A stretch of DNA of 32,081 bases from URNF01 sp045531495 (GTDB lineage: Bacteria; Bacillota; Clostridia; Oscillospirales; Acutalibacteraceae), in contig JAZSED010000071.1 in NCBI GenBank assembly GCA_045531495.1, positions 1-32,081 of the forward strand, given 5' to 3'. The notes beneath the pieces are model-generated. The model saw only the letters and a list, made by a program, of their open reading frames with translations, did no database searches and was not told the DNA's origin. Made by a program: the position numbers and the translations under genes. Position 1 is the first letter of the stretch. Each line of letters starts with the position of its first letter. Positions 7,933 to 14,855 of this stretch are shown in pieces.

Positions 7933-8895
7933 CTACATAAACCATATGTTTGCAAATGTGGACAGGATATATATAACTGTATACGCAATAGCGCCCAGAA
8001 TCATTGTTCCGCCACCTAAGCGGGATAACGCGAAATCGGTAGAATCTTCAGTCTTCCATTTTTCTATTCTTCTTTTTGCAATTCGGAAATACAGATAATT
8101 ACCGACAATGCCAAAGAAAAAGCGAATCAATAATTGGATGACCGAACAAAGAAGTATGATTAACTCCCAACGAAAAAATACGGGGTCACCGATATGTTGT
8201 TGCATTAACGTTGCCAAATCAGTATAGCCCGTAGCGGAGGAAGCACCGAGATATCCATATAGGAAAAAGGCGGTGCAAAATGTCTGCAGCACCTCAAAAA
8301 GCAGTACAAGTGTGCCGTACAGATATTGTTTACGGTACCAAAGCCAATAAGGGGTGAGCAAAAATGCCGCCCAGTTCCAACTTACGGAAGTTTCTCTTTT
8401 GCATAGCTTACTGAAACGGGGAAGATAGTAGTGCGCGTTTTGCCCTACAAACACCTTCAAATCTCTTGCGGACACACCATCAATTTCTTCGCTGTCATCA
8501 ATATACATTTCACGAACAGGTGCGGAAAAGGGTCGATATTCGCGATATTCACTGTGAGGGTGTTGTTGCGATGTGCTTTCCCATTGCTCTGCAACCAGAG
8601 CATGTCCGCAATGGGAGCAGAATTCCGCAAAAGCGGAGTTCTTTGTGCCGCAATGTGCGCAGATATGTGTAGCCTCAGCAGATGCTTGGGCTGTACTTTC
8701 TTTTGGTGTTACCGCGGCTTTTTCACGACTCCATTGCTCGGGAGTGTTGTGCATTTCTGCATAGAAACAACGCTTATGCGCTTTCCAACAAGCCCTATGA
8801 TGCGGTGCGCCGCAATCGGGACAGGTAACTATGTCATCCGTCTCGCAGAACGGTTGCTCGCACACAGGACAAGAATATCCTTCGTAGAAAAACAT
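7933..8895 (-). CDS. RING-like/zinc-ribbon DUF2628 membrane protein
   Basis: A 320-residue protein with two zinc modules and a membrane domain. Residues 9-43 form a prokaryotic RING/treble-clef-like cluster: Cys9-x2-Cys12, Cys25-x2-Cys28, His32-His33, Cys36 and Cys43. Residues 79-96 form a zinc ribbon, Cys79-x2-Cys82 and Cys93-x2-Cys96 (CAHCGTKNSAFAEFCSHCG). Residues about 170-320 have three or four hydrophobic helices with WNWAAFLLTPYWLWYRKQY, typical of DUF2628. The function of this family is unknown. The start at 8895 is set by GGAGG 9 nt upstream; an in-frame start at 8967 lies upstream of the promoter and has no site. It shares a transcript with galU and is divergent from the M42 peptidase genes. 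Confidence 0.8.
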   Translation of the reverse strand: MFFYEGYSCPVCEQPFCETDDIVTCPDCGAPHHRACWKAHKRCFYAEMHNTPEQWSREKAAVTPKESTAQASAEATHICAHCGTKNSAFAEFCSHCGHALVAEQWESTSQQHPHSEYREYRPFSAPVREMYIDDSEEIDGVSARDLKVFVGQNAHYYLPRFSKLCKRETSVSWNWAAFLLTPYWLWYRKQYLYGTLVLLFEVLQTFCTAFFLYGYLGASSATGYTDLATLMQQHIGDPVFFRWELIILLCSVIQLLIRFFFGIVGNYLYFRIAKRRIEKWKTEDSTDFALSRLGGGTMILGAIAYTVIYILSTFANIWFM

Positions 8896-8925
8896 ATAAG
8901 GCCTCCATTTGTATTCTATACGCTT

Positions 8926-8954
8926 ATTGTACCTTTTTCTAAGGATTTGTGCAA
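8926..8954 (-). promoter_or_regulatory. Sigma-A promoter for the DUF2628-galU operon
   Basis: On the minus strand, TTGCAC (8949-8954) is separated by 17 nt from TACAAT (8926-8931). The -10 element lies about 30 nt upstream of the start codon at 8895, with GGAGG between them. Confidence 0.75.
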
Positions 8955-9002
8955 GTGTTTTTACCACTATTTATAATTTATTAAAAAATACAGGGCTTTT
9001 AA

Positions 9003-9031
9003 TTGATATTTTAGAAAAAAAGCAGTATAAT
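9003..9031 (+). promoter_or_regulatory. Sigma-A promoter for the M42 peptidase operon
   Basis: TTGATA (9003-9008), a 17-nt spacer and a perfect TATAAT (9026-9031) lie 36 nt upstream of the start codon at 9068, which has GAGGTG at 9052-9057. It is divergent from the DUF2628-galU promoter, with the two -35 elements about 48 nt apart. Confidence 0.82.
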
Positions 9032-9067
9032 ACAGAAAATAGTTTTCAAACGAGGTGTCGGTAACGT

Positions 9068-10084
9068 ATGGAATATATCAAATCGTGCGCCAAAACGCTG
9101 TGTAACGCAGTCGGTGTCGGAGGAGAAAGGCAGGTGTGCGAACAAGCACAATTGCTGTTAAAATCGTATACGGACGATATATATGTCGATGCCATGGGAA
9201 ACATTATCGCTACTATCCCGAGTGTTATAGCAGACGCACCTGTTGTTTTATTGGAAGCACATATGGATGAAATCGGTTTTGTTGTTACCGATATTACGGA
9301 AGACGGTTTTTTACGCGTTGCCTGCTGCGGCGGTATTGATAAGCGATGTCTGGCTGCCGCGCCTGTTACGGTATGGGGTGAAAAACCGCTAAACGGCGTG
9401 TTTTGTTCCACGCCGCCGCACCTGGATAAAGACCGTAAGAATACAGTGCCCGACGAACAGGCGCTGTATATTGACGTGGGACTGCCTGCCGACGATGTAA
9501 AAGCGTTGGTGAAGCTTGGTACCCGTGTTTCTTTTGCGGCCAATTTTGCGGAAATGGAAGGGGCTTGTATTACCTCTAAAGCATTAGATAATCGTGCGGG
9601 TATGACCGCTATTTTATATGCTTTGTCTTTATTAAAGGATAACCCTTCGCCATATACTGTAAAGGTGTTGTTTGCGGTACAGGAGGAACTCGGTTGCCGC
9701 GGTGCACAAACAGGAAGTTTTGCGGCAGATGCGGATTTTGCGATCGTTACAGACGTAAGCTTTGCGCATACGCACGACAGCAAAAAAGAGAATTGCGGCG
9801 AACTCGAAAAAGGGGTTATGATAGGCTTTGGCCCCACGTTGTCAGCAGATCTTTCCGCGCGTATACAGCAAGTTGCCGAGGAAAACGGTATTCCGTACCA
9901 ATGTGAAATCATGGGTGGAAAAACAGGAACGGACGCAGATGTAATCAGTGTTTCCCGCAGTGGTATTCCAACGGCTTTGTTATCGGTGCCGTTGCGGTAT
10001 ATGCACACACCCGTGGAAATGGCAAACTGTGGGGATATTGCCGCTGTCGGTGCGTGTATGGCGGCGTATCTGCAGAAAGGGTGA
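9068..10084 (+). CDS. M42 family metallopeptidase (first copy)
   Basis: A 338-residue cytoplasmic aminopeptidase of the M42 (TET/glutamyl aminopeptidase) family. These form dodecameric tetrahedral particles that trim short peptides with two metal ions. The ligands and catalytic residues are in place: His65 and Asp67 (EAHMDEIG), Asp174 (ALDNRAG), Glu206-Glu207 (VQEELG), Asp229 (VTDVSFA) and His313 (YMHTPVE). It is followed at once by a second, divergent M42 gene, then by a GNAT gene. The pair may assemble as hetero-oligomers, as reported for other M42 pairs, but that is inference here. Substrate specificity cannot be read from the sequence. Confidence 0.92.
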   Translation: MEYIKSCAKTLCNAVGVGGERQVCEQAQLLLKSYTDDIYVDAMGNIIATIPSVIADAPVVLLEAHMDEIGFVVTDITEDGFLRVACCGGIDKRCLAAAPVTVWGEKPLNGVFCSTPPHLDKDRKNTVPDEQALYIDVGLPADDVKALVKLGTRVSFAANFAEMEGACITSKALDNRAGMTAILYALSLLKDNPSPYTVKVLFAVQEELGCRGAQTGSFAADADFAIVTDVSFAHTHDSKKENCGELEKGVMIGFGPTLSADLSARIQQVAEENGIPYQCEIMGGKTGTDADVISVSRSGIPTALLSVPLRYMHTPVEMANCGDIAAVGACMAAYLQKG

Positions 10085-10089
10085 GCAGA

Positions 10090-11103
10090 ATGAAAGAAAC
10101 GTTAAAAACGCTATGCGAACTTCCCGGCGTATCCGGCAGGGAAGAAGCAGTCAGAAACTATATTCTCGATACGCTTGCCTCGTATAAAACGCCGATGCAC
10201 GTTTCGGTTGACCCTATGGGTAACGTTATTTGTTCTTTGATTGGTAATAAGCGCCCTAACAAGCGGGTTATGCTGTCCGCACATATGGATGAAGTGGGTC
10301 TTATTATCACCTCTATAACAAGCGACGGTTTTTTGCGTTTTGAAACGGTTGGCGGCATCGCTGATGCATCGTTGTGCGGAAAACGGGTAAAAATCGGTGA
10401 AACCATCGGTGTTATCGGGTGTAAAGCCATTCACCTTTGCAGTAAAGAAGAAAAAGAAAAGATGCCGAAAAAGCCGGATTTGGTGATAGATATCGGTGTG
10501 TCTGCCGACAAAGCCAAAACACTTGTAAAACCCGGTGACGTTGCGGTATTTGATGCGCCGTTTACGCAATTGCAGTCATTGGTTATGGGAAAAGCCATCG
10601 ATGACCGCATCGGCTGTGCATTGTTGCTGAAGTTAGCGGAGAAACAACCTCCTTATGACATTACGTTAGCTTTTACCGTGCAAGAAGAGGTGGGCACACG
10701 CGGTGCGGGTCCTGCCGCGTTTACTGTGGCGCCGGATATTGCAGTGGTTGTAGAAACGACAACCGCGGGAGATATTGCGGACGTTGCGGAAGATAAACGG
10801 GTGTGCGCAGTAGGGAATGGTCCTGTTATCTCCTTTATGGACCGCAGTACTTTATATGATGCTGATTTATATACACAAATTCGTGCTGTTGCGGACACGC
10901 ACGATATTCCAAATCAGACGAAAACGCTGGTTGCCGGCGGCAATGACGCCGGTACGATACAGAGAACGGCGGGCGGTGCACGTGTAGCCGCCATATCCGC
11001 GCCGTGTAGATATTTGCATTCCTCCGCATGCGTTTGCTCACTGAGCGATGCAGACAATATTCAAAAATTGTTGCACCTCTTAGTGGAGGTGCTGCCGCAA
11101 TGA
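10090..11103 (+). CDS. M42 family metallopeptidase (second copy)
   Basis: A 337-residue M42 peptidase. The bridging and catalytic residues are conserved: His65 and Asp67 (SAHMDEVG), Asp171 (AIDDRIG), Glu199-Glu200 (VQEEVG), Glu222 (VVETTTAGD, a family variant of the Asp in the first copy) and His310 (YLHSS). It is only moderately similar to the gene before it, so this is an old duplication rather than a recent one. ATG at 10090 is preferred because AAAGGG lies about 8 nt upstream; a GTG at 10081 overlaps the previous stop and lacks spacing. The stop overlaps the GNAT start as ATGA, which indicates translational coupling. Confidence 0.92.
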   Translation: MKETLKTLCELPGVSGREEAVRNYILDTLASYKTPMHVSVDPMGNVICSLIGNKRPNKRVMLSAHMDEVGLIITSITSDGFLRFETVGGIADASLCGKRVKIGETIGVIGCKAIHLCSKEEKEKMPKKPDLVIDIGVSADKAKTLVKPGDVAVFDAPFTQLQSLVMGKAIDDRIGCALLLKLAEKQPPYDITLAFTVQEEVGTRGAGPAAFTVAPDIAVVVETTTAGDIADVAEDKRVCAVGNGPVISFMDRSTLYDADLYTQIRAVADTHDIPNQTKTLVAGGNDAGTIQRTAGGARVAAISAPCRYLHSSACVCSLSDADNIQKLLHLLVEVLPQ

Positions 11104-11840
11104 TTCGATTGTTCGAGGGGGAATCTCTGCCGTCTTTCGCAGTGAATTGGCAGAGTACATATATCACATCACGCTATTTAGCTTATGGTGGTAATGCCGT
11201 ATTTGCACCGTTTTTTGCGGATGACAAGGATACGGTTTTATCGGTACTGAACGGACATGGGATTTTGTACGCAACACAATTTGATGTAGAGGAGTGGGCT
11301 TGCTTTTTGCGTATGTGTCCCGATATTACCACCGTTACCGCTTCTTTGGATGTGGCAATACCGTTGGCAAAAGCGTTACAGCAAACAGTAACCGAGAAAA
11401 AAGTTATGCGTTTGACAACCTCGTTGCCGTTGCCGACAGAGAAGGTGACGGAACAGATGCCACGGCAGGTGTATCCGCTGTTATGCGATGTTTTCGGAGA
11501 TGCGATGCCTGCTTTTGATGATTGGTACGTAGACGTTTCCCATCGCTTACGGCACGACAATTGTACCGTTGCGGGCATTGCGTGGGATGATGAAACAGTG
11601 TCTACCGCTATGACGGTAGCGCAAACATCGCAAGCTGTGGTCATCGGCGCGGTGGCAACCGCACCAAAAGCGAGAAAACGCGGCTTTGCGGCACAGTGCA
11701 TTGCGTATCTTGCTAATAAAAACGCGGGAAAAGAAATTATGATATCCCCGAAAAACCCGTATGCAGAGCGTTTGTATACAGATATGGGATTTGTCGTTAC
11801 CGATACTATAGCACACTTTAATACAAAGGAAGAAAAATAA
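11100..11840 (+). CDS. GNAT family N-acetyltransferase
   Basis: A 246-residue protein. The C-terminal half, about residues 150-245, is a GNAT fold: AVVIGAVATAPKARKRGFAAQ is beta-strand 4 followed by an acetyl-CoA pyrophosphate loop of the (R/Q)xxGx(G/A) type. NPYAERLYTDMGF, then VVTD, is the typical end of the domain. The N-terminal half is less conserved and may be a degenerate GNAT or substrate module. ATG at 11100 is chosen over an upstream in-frame ATG because it has GGAGGTG and overlaps the M42 stop by 4 nt. The substrate is unknown. Position after two aminopeptidases hints at amino acid or peptide acetylation, but only as inference. Confidence 0.82.
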   Translation: MIRLFEGESLPSFAVNWQSTYITSRYLAYGGNAVFAPFFADDKDTVLSVLNGHGILYATQFDVEEWACFLRMCPDITTVTASLDVAIPLAKALQQTVTEKKVMRLTTSLPLPTEKVTEQMPRQVYPLLCDVFGDAMPAFDDWYVDVSHRLRHDNCTVAGIAWDDETVSTAMTVAQTSQAVVIGAVATAPKARKRGFAAQCIAYLANKNAGKEIMISPKNPYAERLYTDMGFVVTDTIAHFNTKEEK

Positions 11841-11842
11841 CT

Positions 11843-13120
11843 ATGGATACTACATTTTTTCAATTTGACAGTAGATTGATTGCGTTGGCAAATGAAATCG
11901 AAGACGGTTTGAAAACGCGTTTTGAGGAAATTGATGCTGTTACCGAATACAATCAGCAGAAGGTGCTTTCCGCGTTTATTCGTCACGGTGTGAGCGAATC
12001 GCATTTTACGCCGACGACGGGTTATGGCTATGGTGACCGCGGGAGAGATAAGTTGGATGAAGTGTTTGCGGATGTTTTCGAAACAGAAGATGCGTTGGTG
12101 CGACACAGTATTTTGTCCGGTACGCACGCCATTGCAATCGCTTTGTTTGGCATACTATGTCCCGGTGATATTCTGTTGGCCGCTACGGGAAGGCCGTATG
12201 ATACTTTACACCAGGTGATTGGCATTCACGAGAAAAATCCCGGTTCTTTGGCGGAAATGGGTGTTGATTACAAAGAAGTTTGCCTAACGGAGGCCGGAAA
12301 ACCCGATTTGGAGGGTATTATTGCGGCGTTAAAAGCGTATCCTGCAGTCAAAATGGTACATATTCAACGTTCCAAAGGCTATGCCACCCGTCCTTCGTTG
12401 CACGTTGATGAGATAGGGGAGATAGTGCGTGCTGTACGTAGTGTGCGCGAGGATGTTGTTGTCTTTGTGGACGATTGTTACGGCGAGTTTGTTGAAAAAC
12501 ACGAGCCTACCGCAGTCGGTGCGGATTTGATGGCGGGTTCACTCATTAAAAATGCAGGTGGCGGTATTGCCGAAAACGGCGGTTATATCTGTGGTAAAAA
12601 AGAGCTTGTAGAGCGTTGCTCGTATCGTATGACAACACCCGGTTTAGGCAGAGAAATCGGTGCATCGCTAGGTCATAATCGTACGTTATTTATGGGTTTG
12701 TTCCACGCACCGCACGTGACGGGTGAAGCATTGAAAACGGCTGTGTTTGCGGCGGCTTTGATGGAAAAAATGGGATTTAAAGCGATGCCTGCGGCAATGG
12801 ATCCGCGTGCGGATATTATAGAAACATTGTATTTGGAAACACCTAAAGCACTGATTGCCTTTTGTCGCGGTTTACAAAGCGGCTCTCCGGTCGATGCCTT
12901 TGTTGTTCCTGAGCCGAGTGAAATGCCCGGATATGACAGCGATGTGATTATGGCGGCAGGCGCCTTTACGATGGGCGCTTCCATTGAATTGTCAGCAGAC
13001 GCACCTTTAAGGGAACCGTTCGCAGTGTTTATGCAGGGAGGCCTGCAGTACCATTCGGGTAAAATCGGTATTTTAAGCGCTGCGCAAATGCTTTTGGATG
13101 AAGGTATTGTAAAACTTTGA
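11843..13120 (+). CDS. Methionine gamma-lyase family (aluminium-resistance type) PLP enzyme
   Basis: A 425-residue fold-type I PLP enzyme of the Met_gamma_lyase (PF06838) family, including B. subtilis YnbB and proteins annotated as aluminium resistance proteins. The start TTTFFQFDSRL and the motifs HFTPTTGYGYGDRGRDKLDE, SGTHAIAIALFG and GRPYDTLHQVIG are characteristic. Asp210 (VFVDDCYGEF) would hold the pyridine nitrogen and Lys236 (GSLIKNAGGGIA) the PLP aldimine. The true reaction is not established; carbon-sulfur lyase activity is the usual prediction. It starts 2 nt after the GNAT stop and ends just before a strong terminator, so it is the last gene of the operon. Confidence 0.9.
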   Translation: MDTTFFQFDSRLIALANEIEDGLKTRFEEIDAVTEYNQQKVLSAFIRHGVSESHFTPTTGYGYGDRGRDKLDEVFADVFETEDALVRHSILSGTHAIAIALFGILCPGDILLAATGRPYDTLHQVIGIHEKNPGSLAEMGVDYKEVCLTEAGKPDLEGIIAALKAYPAVKMVHIQRSKGYATRPSLHVDEIGEIVRAVRSVREDVVVFVDDCYGEFVEKHEPTAVGADLMAGSLIKNAGGGIAENGGYICGKKELVERCSYRMTTPGLGREIGASLGHNRTLFMGLFHAPHVTGEALKTAVFAAALMEKMGFKAMPAAMDPRADIIETLYLETPKALIAFCRGLQSGSPVDAFVVPEPSEMPGYDSDVIMAAGAFTMGASIELSADAPLREPFAVFMQGGLQYHSGKIGILSAAQMLLDEGIVKL

Positions 13121-13124
13121 TTTT

Positions 13125-13168
13125 AAATCCTTTCTTGTGTAACTTACAAGAAAGGATTTTTGTTTTTT
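13125..13168 (+). terminator. Terminator of the M42-GNAT-PLP enzyme operon
   Basis: AAATCCTTTCTTGT (13125-13138) pairs perfectly with ACAAGAAAGGATTT (13146-13159) around a 7-nt loop and is followed by TTGTTTTTT. It lies 5 nt after the stop codon. Confidence 0.9.
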
Positions 13169-13192
13169 GAGAGGAAAGAGTACAAACCGCCC

Positions 13193-13221
13193 TTGACAAT
13201 TCTTCTCCTATCTGTTATACT
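13193..13221 (+). promoter_or_regulatory. Strong sigma-A promoter in the AT-rich region
   Basis: A perfect TTGACA (13193-13198), exactly 17 nt, then TATACT (13216-13221). The expected start site, near 13228, falls inside the inverted repeat at 13223-13254. No complete gene follows within 600 nt. Confidence 0.8.
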
Positions 13222-13222
13222 C

Positions 13223-13254
13223 TAACTAAACAAAATGAATATTTTGTTTAGTTA
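13223..13254 (+). promoter_or_regulatory. Operator-like perfect inverted repeat at the transcription start
   Basis: TAACTAAACAAAAT (13223-13236) and ATTTTGTTTAGTTA (13241-13254) are perfect inverted copies separated by GAAT. The repeat begins one base after the -10 element, the classical place for a repressor to block transcription. The composition recalls operators of sugar-responsive ROK-type repressors (TTAGTTTG-type arms), but the order of bases does not match XylR. In RNA it could also form a 5' hairpin. Confidence 0.65.
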
Positions 13255-13286
13255 AGGGGAGGGCAAAACGTATTTTTAGGCTAAAT

Positions 13287-13343
13287 ATGAGGCTTTCTAT
13301 ATATGTGTGCCTTTTTACGGCGTTATTATCGGTTGCTGCTTGA
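13287..13343 (+). other. Very short hydrophobic frame, possible relic of a lipoprotein signal
   Basis: An 18-codon frame reading MRLSIYVCLFTALLSVAA and then TGA. It has a basic N-terminus, a hydrophobic core and a VAA ending that would be a lipobox if the TGA were a Cys codon. The AGGGGAGGG tract at 13255-13263 is too far from this ATG but is 8 nt from an in-frame ATT at 13272. It could be a decayed gene start, a leader peptide or chance. Confidence 0.2.
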
Positions 13344-13811
13344 TTTGTCCTTTAAGCCGCTACAGACAATTCTTTTACTGTTTTGTTGATTAAAAAATTT
13401 TTATAGAATAATTTTTGTTCTTTTTTATATTTTTACAGTTACATTTTTTACTTGTCTTCTTGTTTATTTTTAAAAGCCGCAAATCAACAACTTTTTTAAT
13501 TGTTTCAATTGAACGGTGTATCATTCACAGCAATTAAAATCGCTCCAGAGCAGAGTTTGTTTTTTCGAAAAATCCAAGAAAAGCGCAAACTGCTTAAATT
13601 ATATAAAAATGAATGCGGAAGCTGTAAAATTTTAAAAAAGTTGTTATATAGATATGTTTTAAACAAATATTGCTTTGTCTAAATATCATTTTTTAGATTA
13701 GACAGTGTTTTATCCTGTCAATACCCCACTGCGTTATGTTTTAGTATTTATAATGATTCAGCGAGTATGTCTGCAATATTGTATATTTCAAGTATTCCCT
13801 ATTTTAAAACC

Positions 13812-13826
13812 GTGAAACTGTTTCAC
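13812..13826 (+). promoter_or_regulatory. GTGAAAC-T-GTTTCAC palindrome in the recombinase leader
   Basis: A perfect 7-bp inverted repeat with one central base lies 14 nt before the recombinase start, directly next to its AGGAG site (around 13830). It is a plausible operator or a small RNA hairpin near the ribosome binding site. The half TGTTTCAC equals half of a ParB parS site, but the halves are in reverse order, so it is not a parS. Confidence 0.45.
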
Positions 13827-13840
13827 AAGAGGAGAGACGT

Positions 13841-14839
13841 ATGAAACAAGAATATTTTCAGCAAGCACCTGAGGTTTTGAAAGGATTTCTCGGGTATATG
13901 GAAACCGTCAAAGGGCGTTCTGCAACCACTGTGAACGAATATTTTACCGATTTACGCCTGTTTTTTCGCTTTTTAAAACAACAGCGCGGTCTTGTCCCTC
14001 ATGATGTGCCGGAAGAAGAAATTTCTATTTTAGACGTTGACATTACGTTGCTGCGCACAGTAACATTAAACGATTTGTATGAATTTATGAATTACTTGCG
14101 TTCGGAGCGTGATAATTCTAACAACAGCCGCGCACGTAAGACCTCTTCCCTACGCCGCTTTTTCAACTACCTTACCGAGAACGTGCAGTTACTCGAAAGT
14201 AATCCTGCACGCAATTTGAGTACACCGAAAACTGCAAAAACGTTACCCAAATACTTGTCGTTAGAACAATCTATAGAGTTGTTAAAAGCGACGGGCAGCG
14301 GTGAATATGCGGCACGCGATTTTTGCATGGTTGTTTTACTGCTAAACTGCGGTTTACGTCGTGCAGAGCTTGCCGGCATTAACATACGTGATATCCGTGA
14401 TGATAACACACTGTTGGTCAGAGGTAAAGGTAACAAAGAGCGTGTTATTCATCTGAATACGGCGTGTGTAGACGCCATTCGTGCGTATTTAAAGGTAAGA
14501 CCGAAGGATGGTGTTAAGGACCGTCAAGCGTTATTTTTGAGCCACAACAAACAACGTATTACCTTACAGGGCGTTCATTATGTCATAAAAGGCTACTTAA
14601 AAGCTATCGGCCTTGAGGATTTATCTACACATAAATTACGTCATACGGCGGCAACACTAATGTATCAGCAAGGCGGTGTAGATATCCGTGTGTTAAAAGA
14701 CATTTTAGGCCACGAAAATTTGGGTACAACTGAAATTTATACGCATATTTCTACTGCACAGATTCAGCAAGCGGTGGAATCAAATCCATTGGCCAAAATG
14801 AAAATCAAACCCGACGCCACCAAAAAAGACGAGGAATAG
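13841..14839 (+). CDS. Xer-type tyrosine recombinase
   Basis: A 332-residue site-specific recombinase with an N-terminal SAM-like core-binding domain (about 10-120) and a C-terminal catalytic domain (about 135-315). All catalytic residues are present: Arg173 (CGLRRAEL), Lys196 (RGKGNKER), His264 and Arg267 (THKLRHTA), His291 (LGHENLGTT) and the nucleophile Tyr300 (EIYTH). The sequence resembles chromosomal XerC/XerD/XerS proteins of Clostridia that resolve chromosome dimers, rather than phage integrases: it has no phage neighbours and no AP2-type arm-binding domain. A conjugative-element integrase remains possible. The start has GAGGAG 8 nt upstream. The C-terminal KKDEE tail is encoded by one arm of a palindromic terminator shared with the convergent PBP gene. 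Confidence 0.88.
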   Translation: MKQEYFQQAPEVLKGFLGYMETVKGRSATTVNEYFTDLRLFFRFLKQQRGLVPHDVPEEEISILDVDITLLRTVTLNDLYEFMNYLRSERDNSNNSRARKTSSLRRFFNYLTENVQLLESNPARNLSTPKTAKTLPKYLSLEQSIELLKATGSGEYAARDFCMVVLLLNCGLRRAELAGINIRDIRDDNTLLVRGKGNKERVIHLNTACVDAIRAYLKVRPKDGVKDRQALFLSHNKQRITLQGVHYVIKGYLKAIGLEDLSTHKLRHTAATLMYQQGGVDIRVLKDILGHENLGTTEIYTHISTAQIQQAVESNPLAKMKIKPDATKKDEE

Positions 14840-14855
14840 TCATTCCTCGTCTTTT
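14824..14855. terminator. Bidirectional terminator formed by the two convergent gene ends
   Basis: AAAAGACGAGGAAT (14824-14837) pairs perfectly with ATTCCTCGTCTTTT (14842-14855) around the loop AGTC. T-rich tracts follow on both strands. The two stop codons sit side by side at 14837-14842 in the loop and stem end, so each arm is coding sequence for one protein and the hairpin can end transcription from both directions. Confidence 0.88.

Larger units (their letters stand above)
13169..13840 (+). other. AT-rich intergenic region with promoter and operator but no intact gene
   Basis: About 670 nt that are visibly richer in A and T than the flanking genes, with many runs of T and A. It holds a consensus promoter (13193-13221), a perfect 14-bp inverted repeat (13223-13254), a purine-rich ribosome-binding-like tract (13255-13263) and a very short hydrophobic reading frame (13287-13343). 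Further along are a TTTTTCGAAAAA palindrome (13561-13572), a 7-bp repeat TGTCTAA/TTAGACA (13676-13682 and 13698-13704) and a TATAAT at 13749-13754 without a good -35. A 60-codon frame at 13500-13682 has a TTG start, no ribosome binding site and poor composition, and is not called. No structured RNA family was recognised. Confidence 0.7.

Noticed and set aside
9046..10008. A 320-codon open frame on the minus strand opposite the first M42 gene
   Set aside because: It mirrors a gene with all catalytic residues, has Ser/Thr-rich shadow composition and no domain; treated as an antisense shadow.
11183..12127. A 314-codon open frame on the minus strand opposite the GNAT and PLP enzyme genes
   Set aside because: Spans the junction of two well-supported plus-strand genes and shows no family motif.
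13223..13254. Naming the dyad as a XylR operator
   Set aside because: The A/T pattern is similar, but the order of bases in the arms differs from TTAGTTTGTTT, and no xylose gene is present.
13500..13682. A 60-codon open frame in the AT-rich intergenic region
   Set aside because: TTG start with no ribosome binding site, Lys/Leu-rich composition expected from AT-rich DNA, no recognisable domain.
13819..13826. TGTTTCAC as a ParB parS site
   Set aside because: Only one half in the proper orientation; the palindrome has the halves everted, so ParB binding is not expected.
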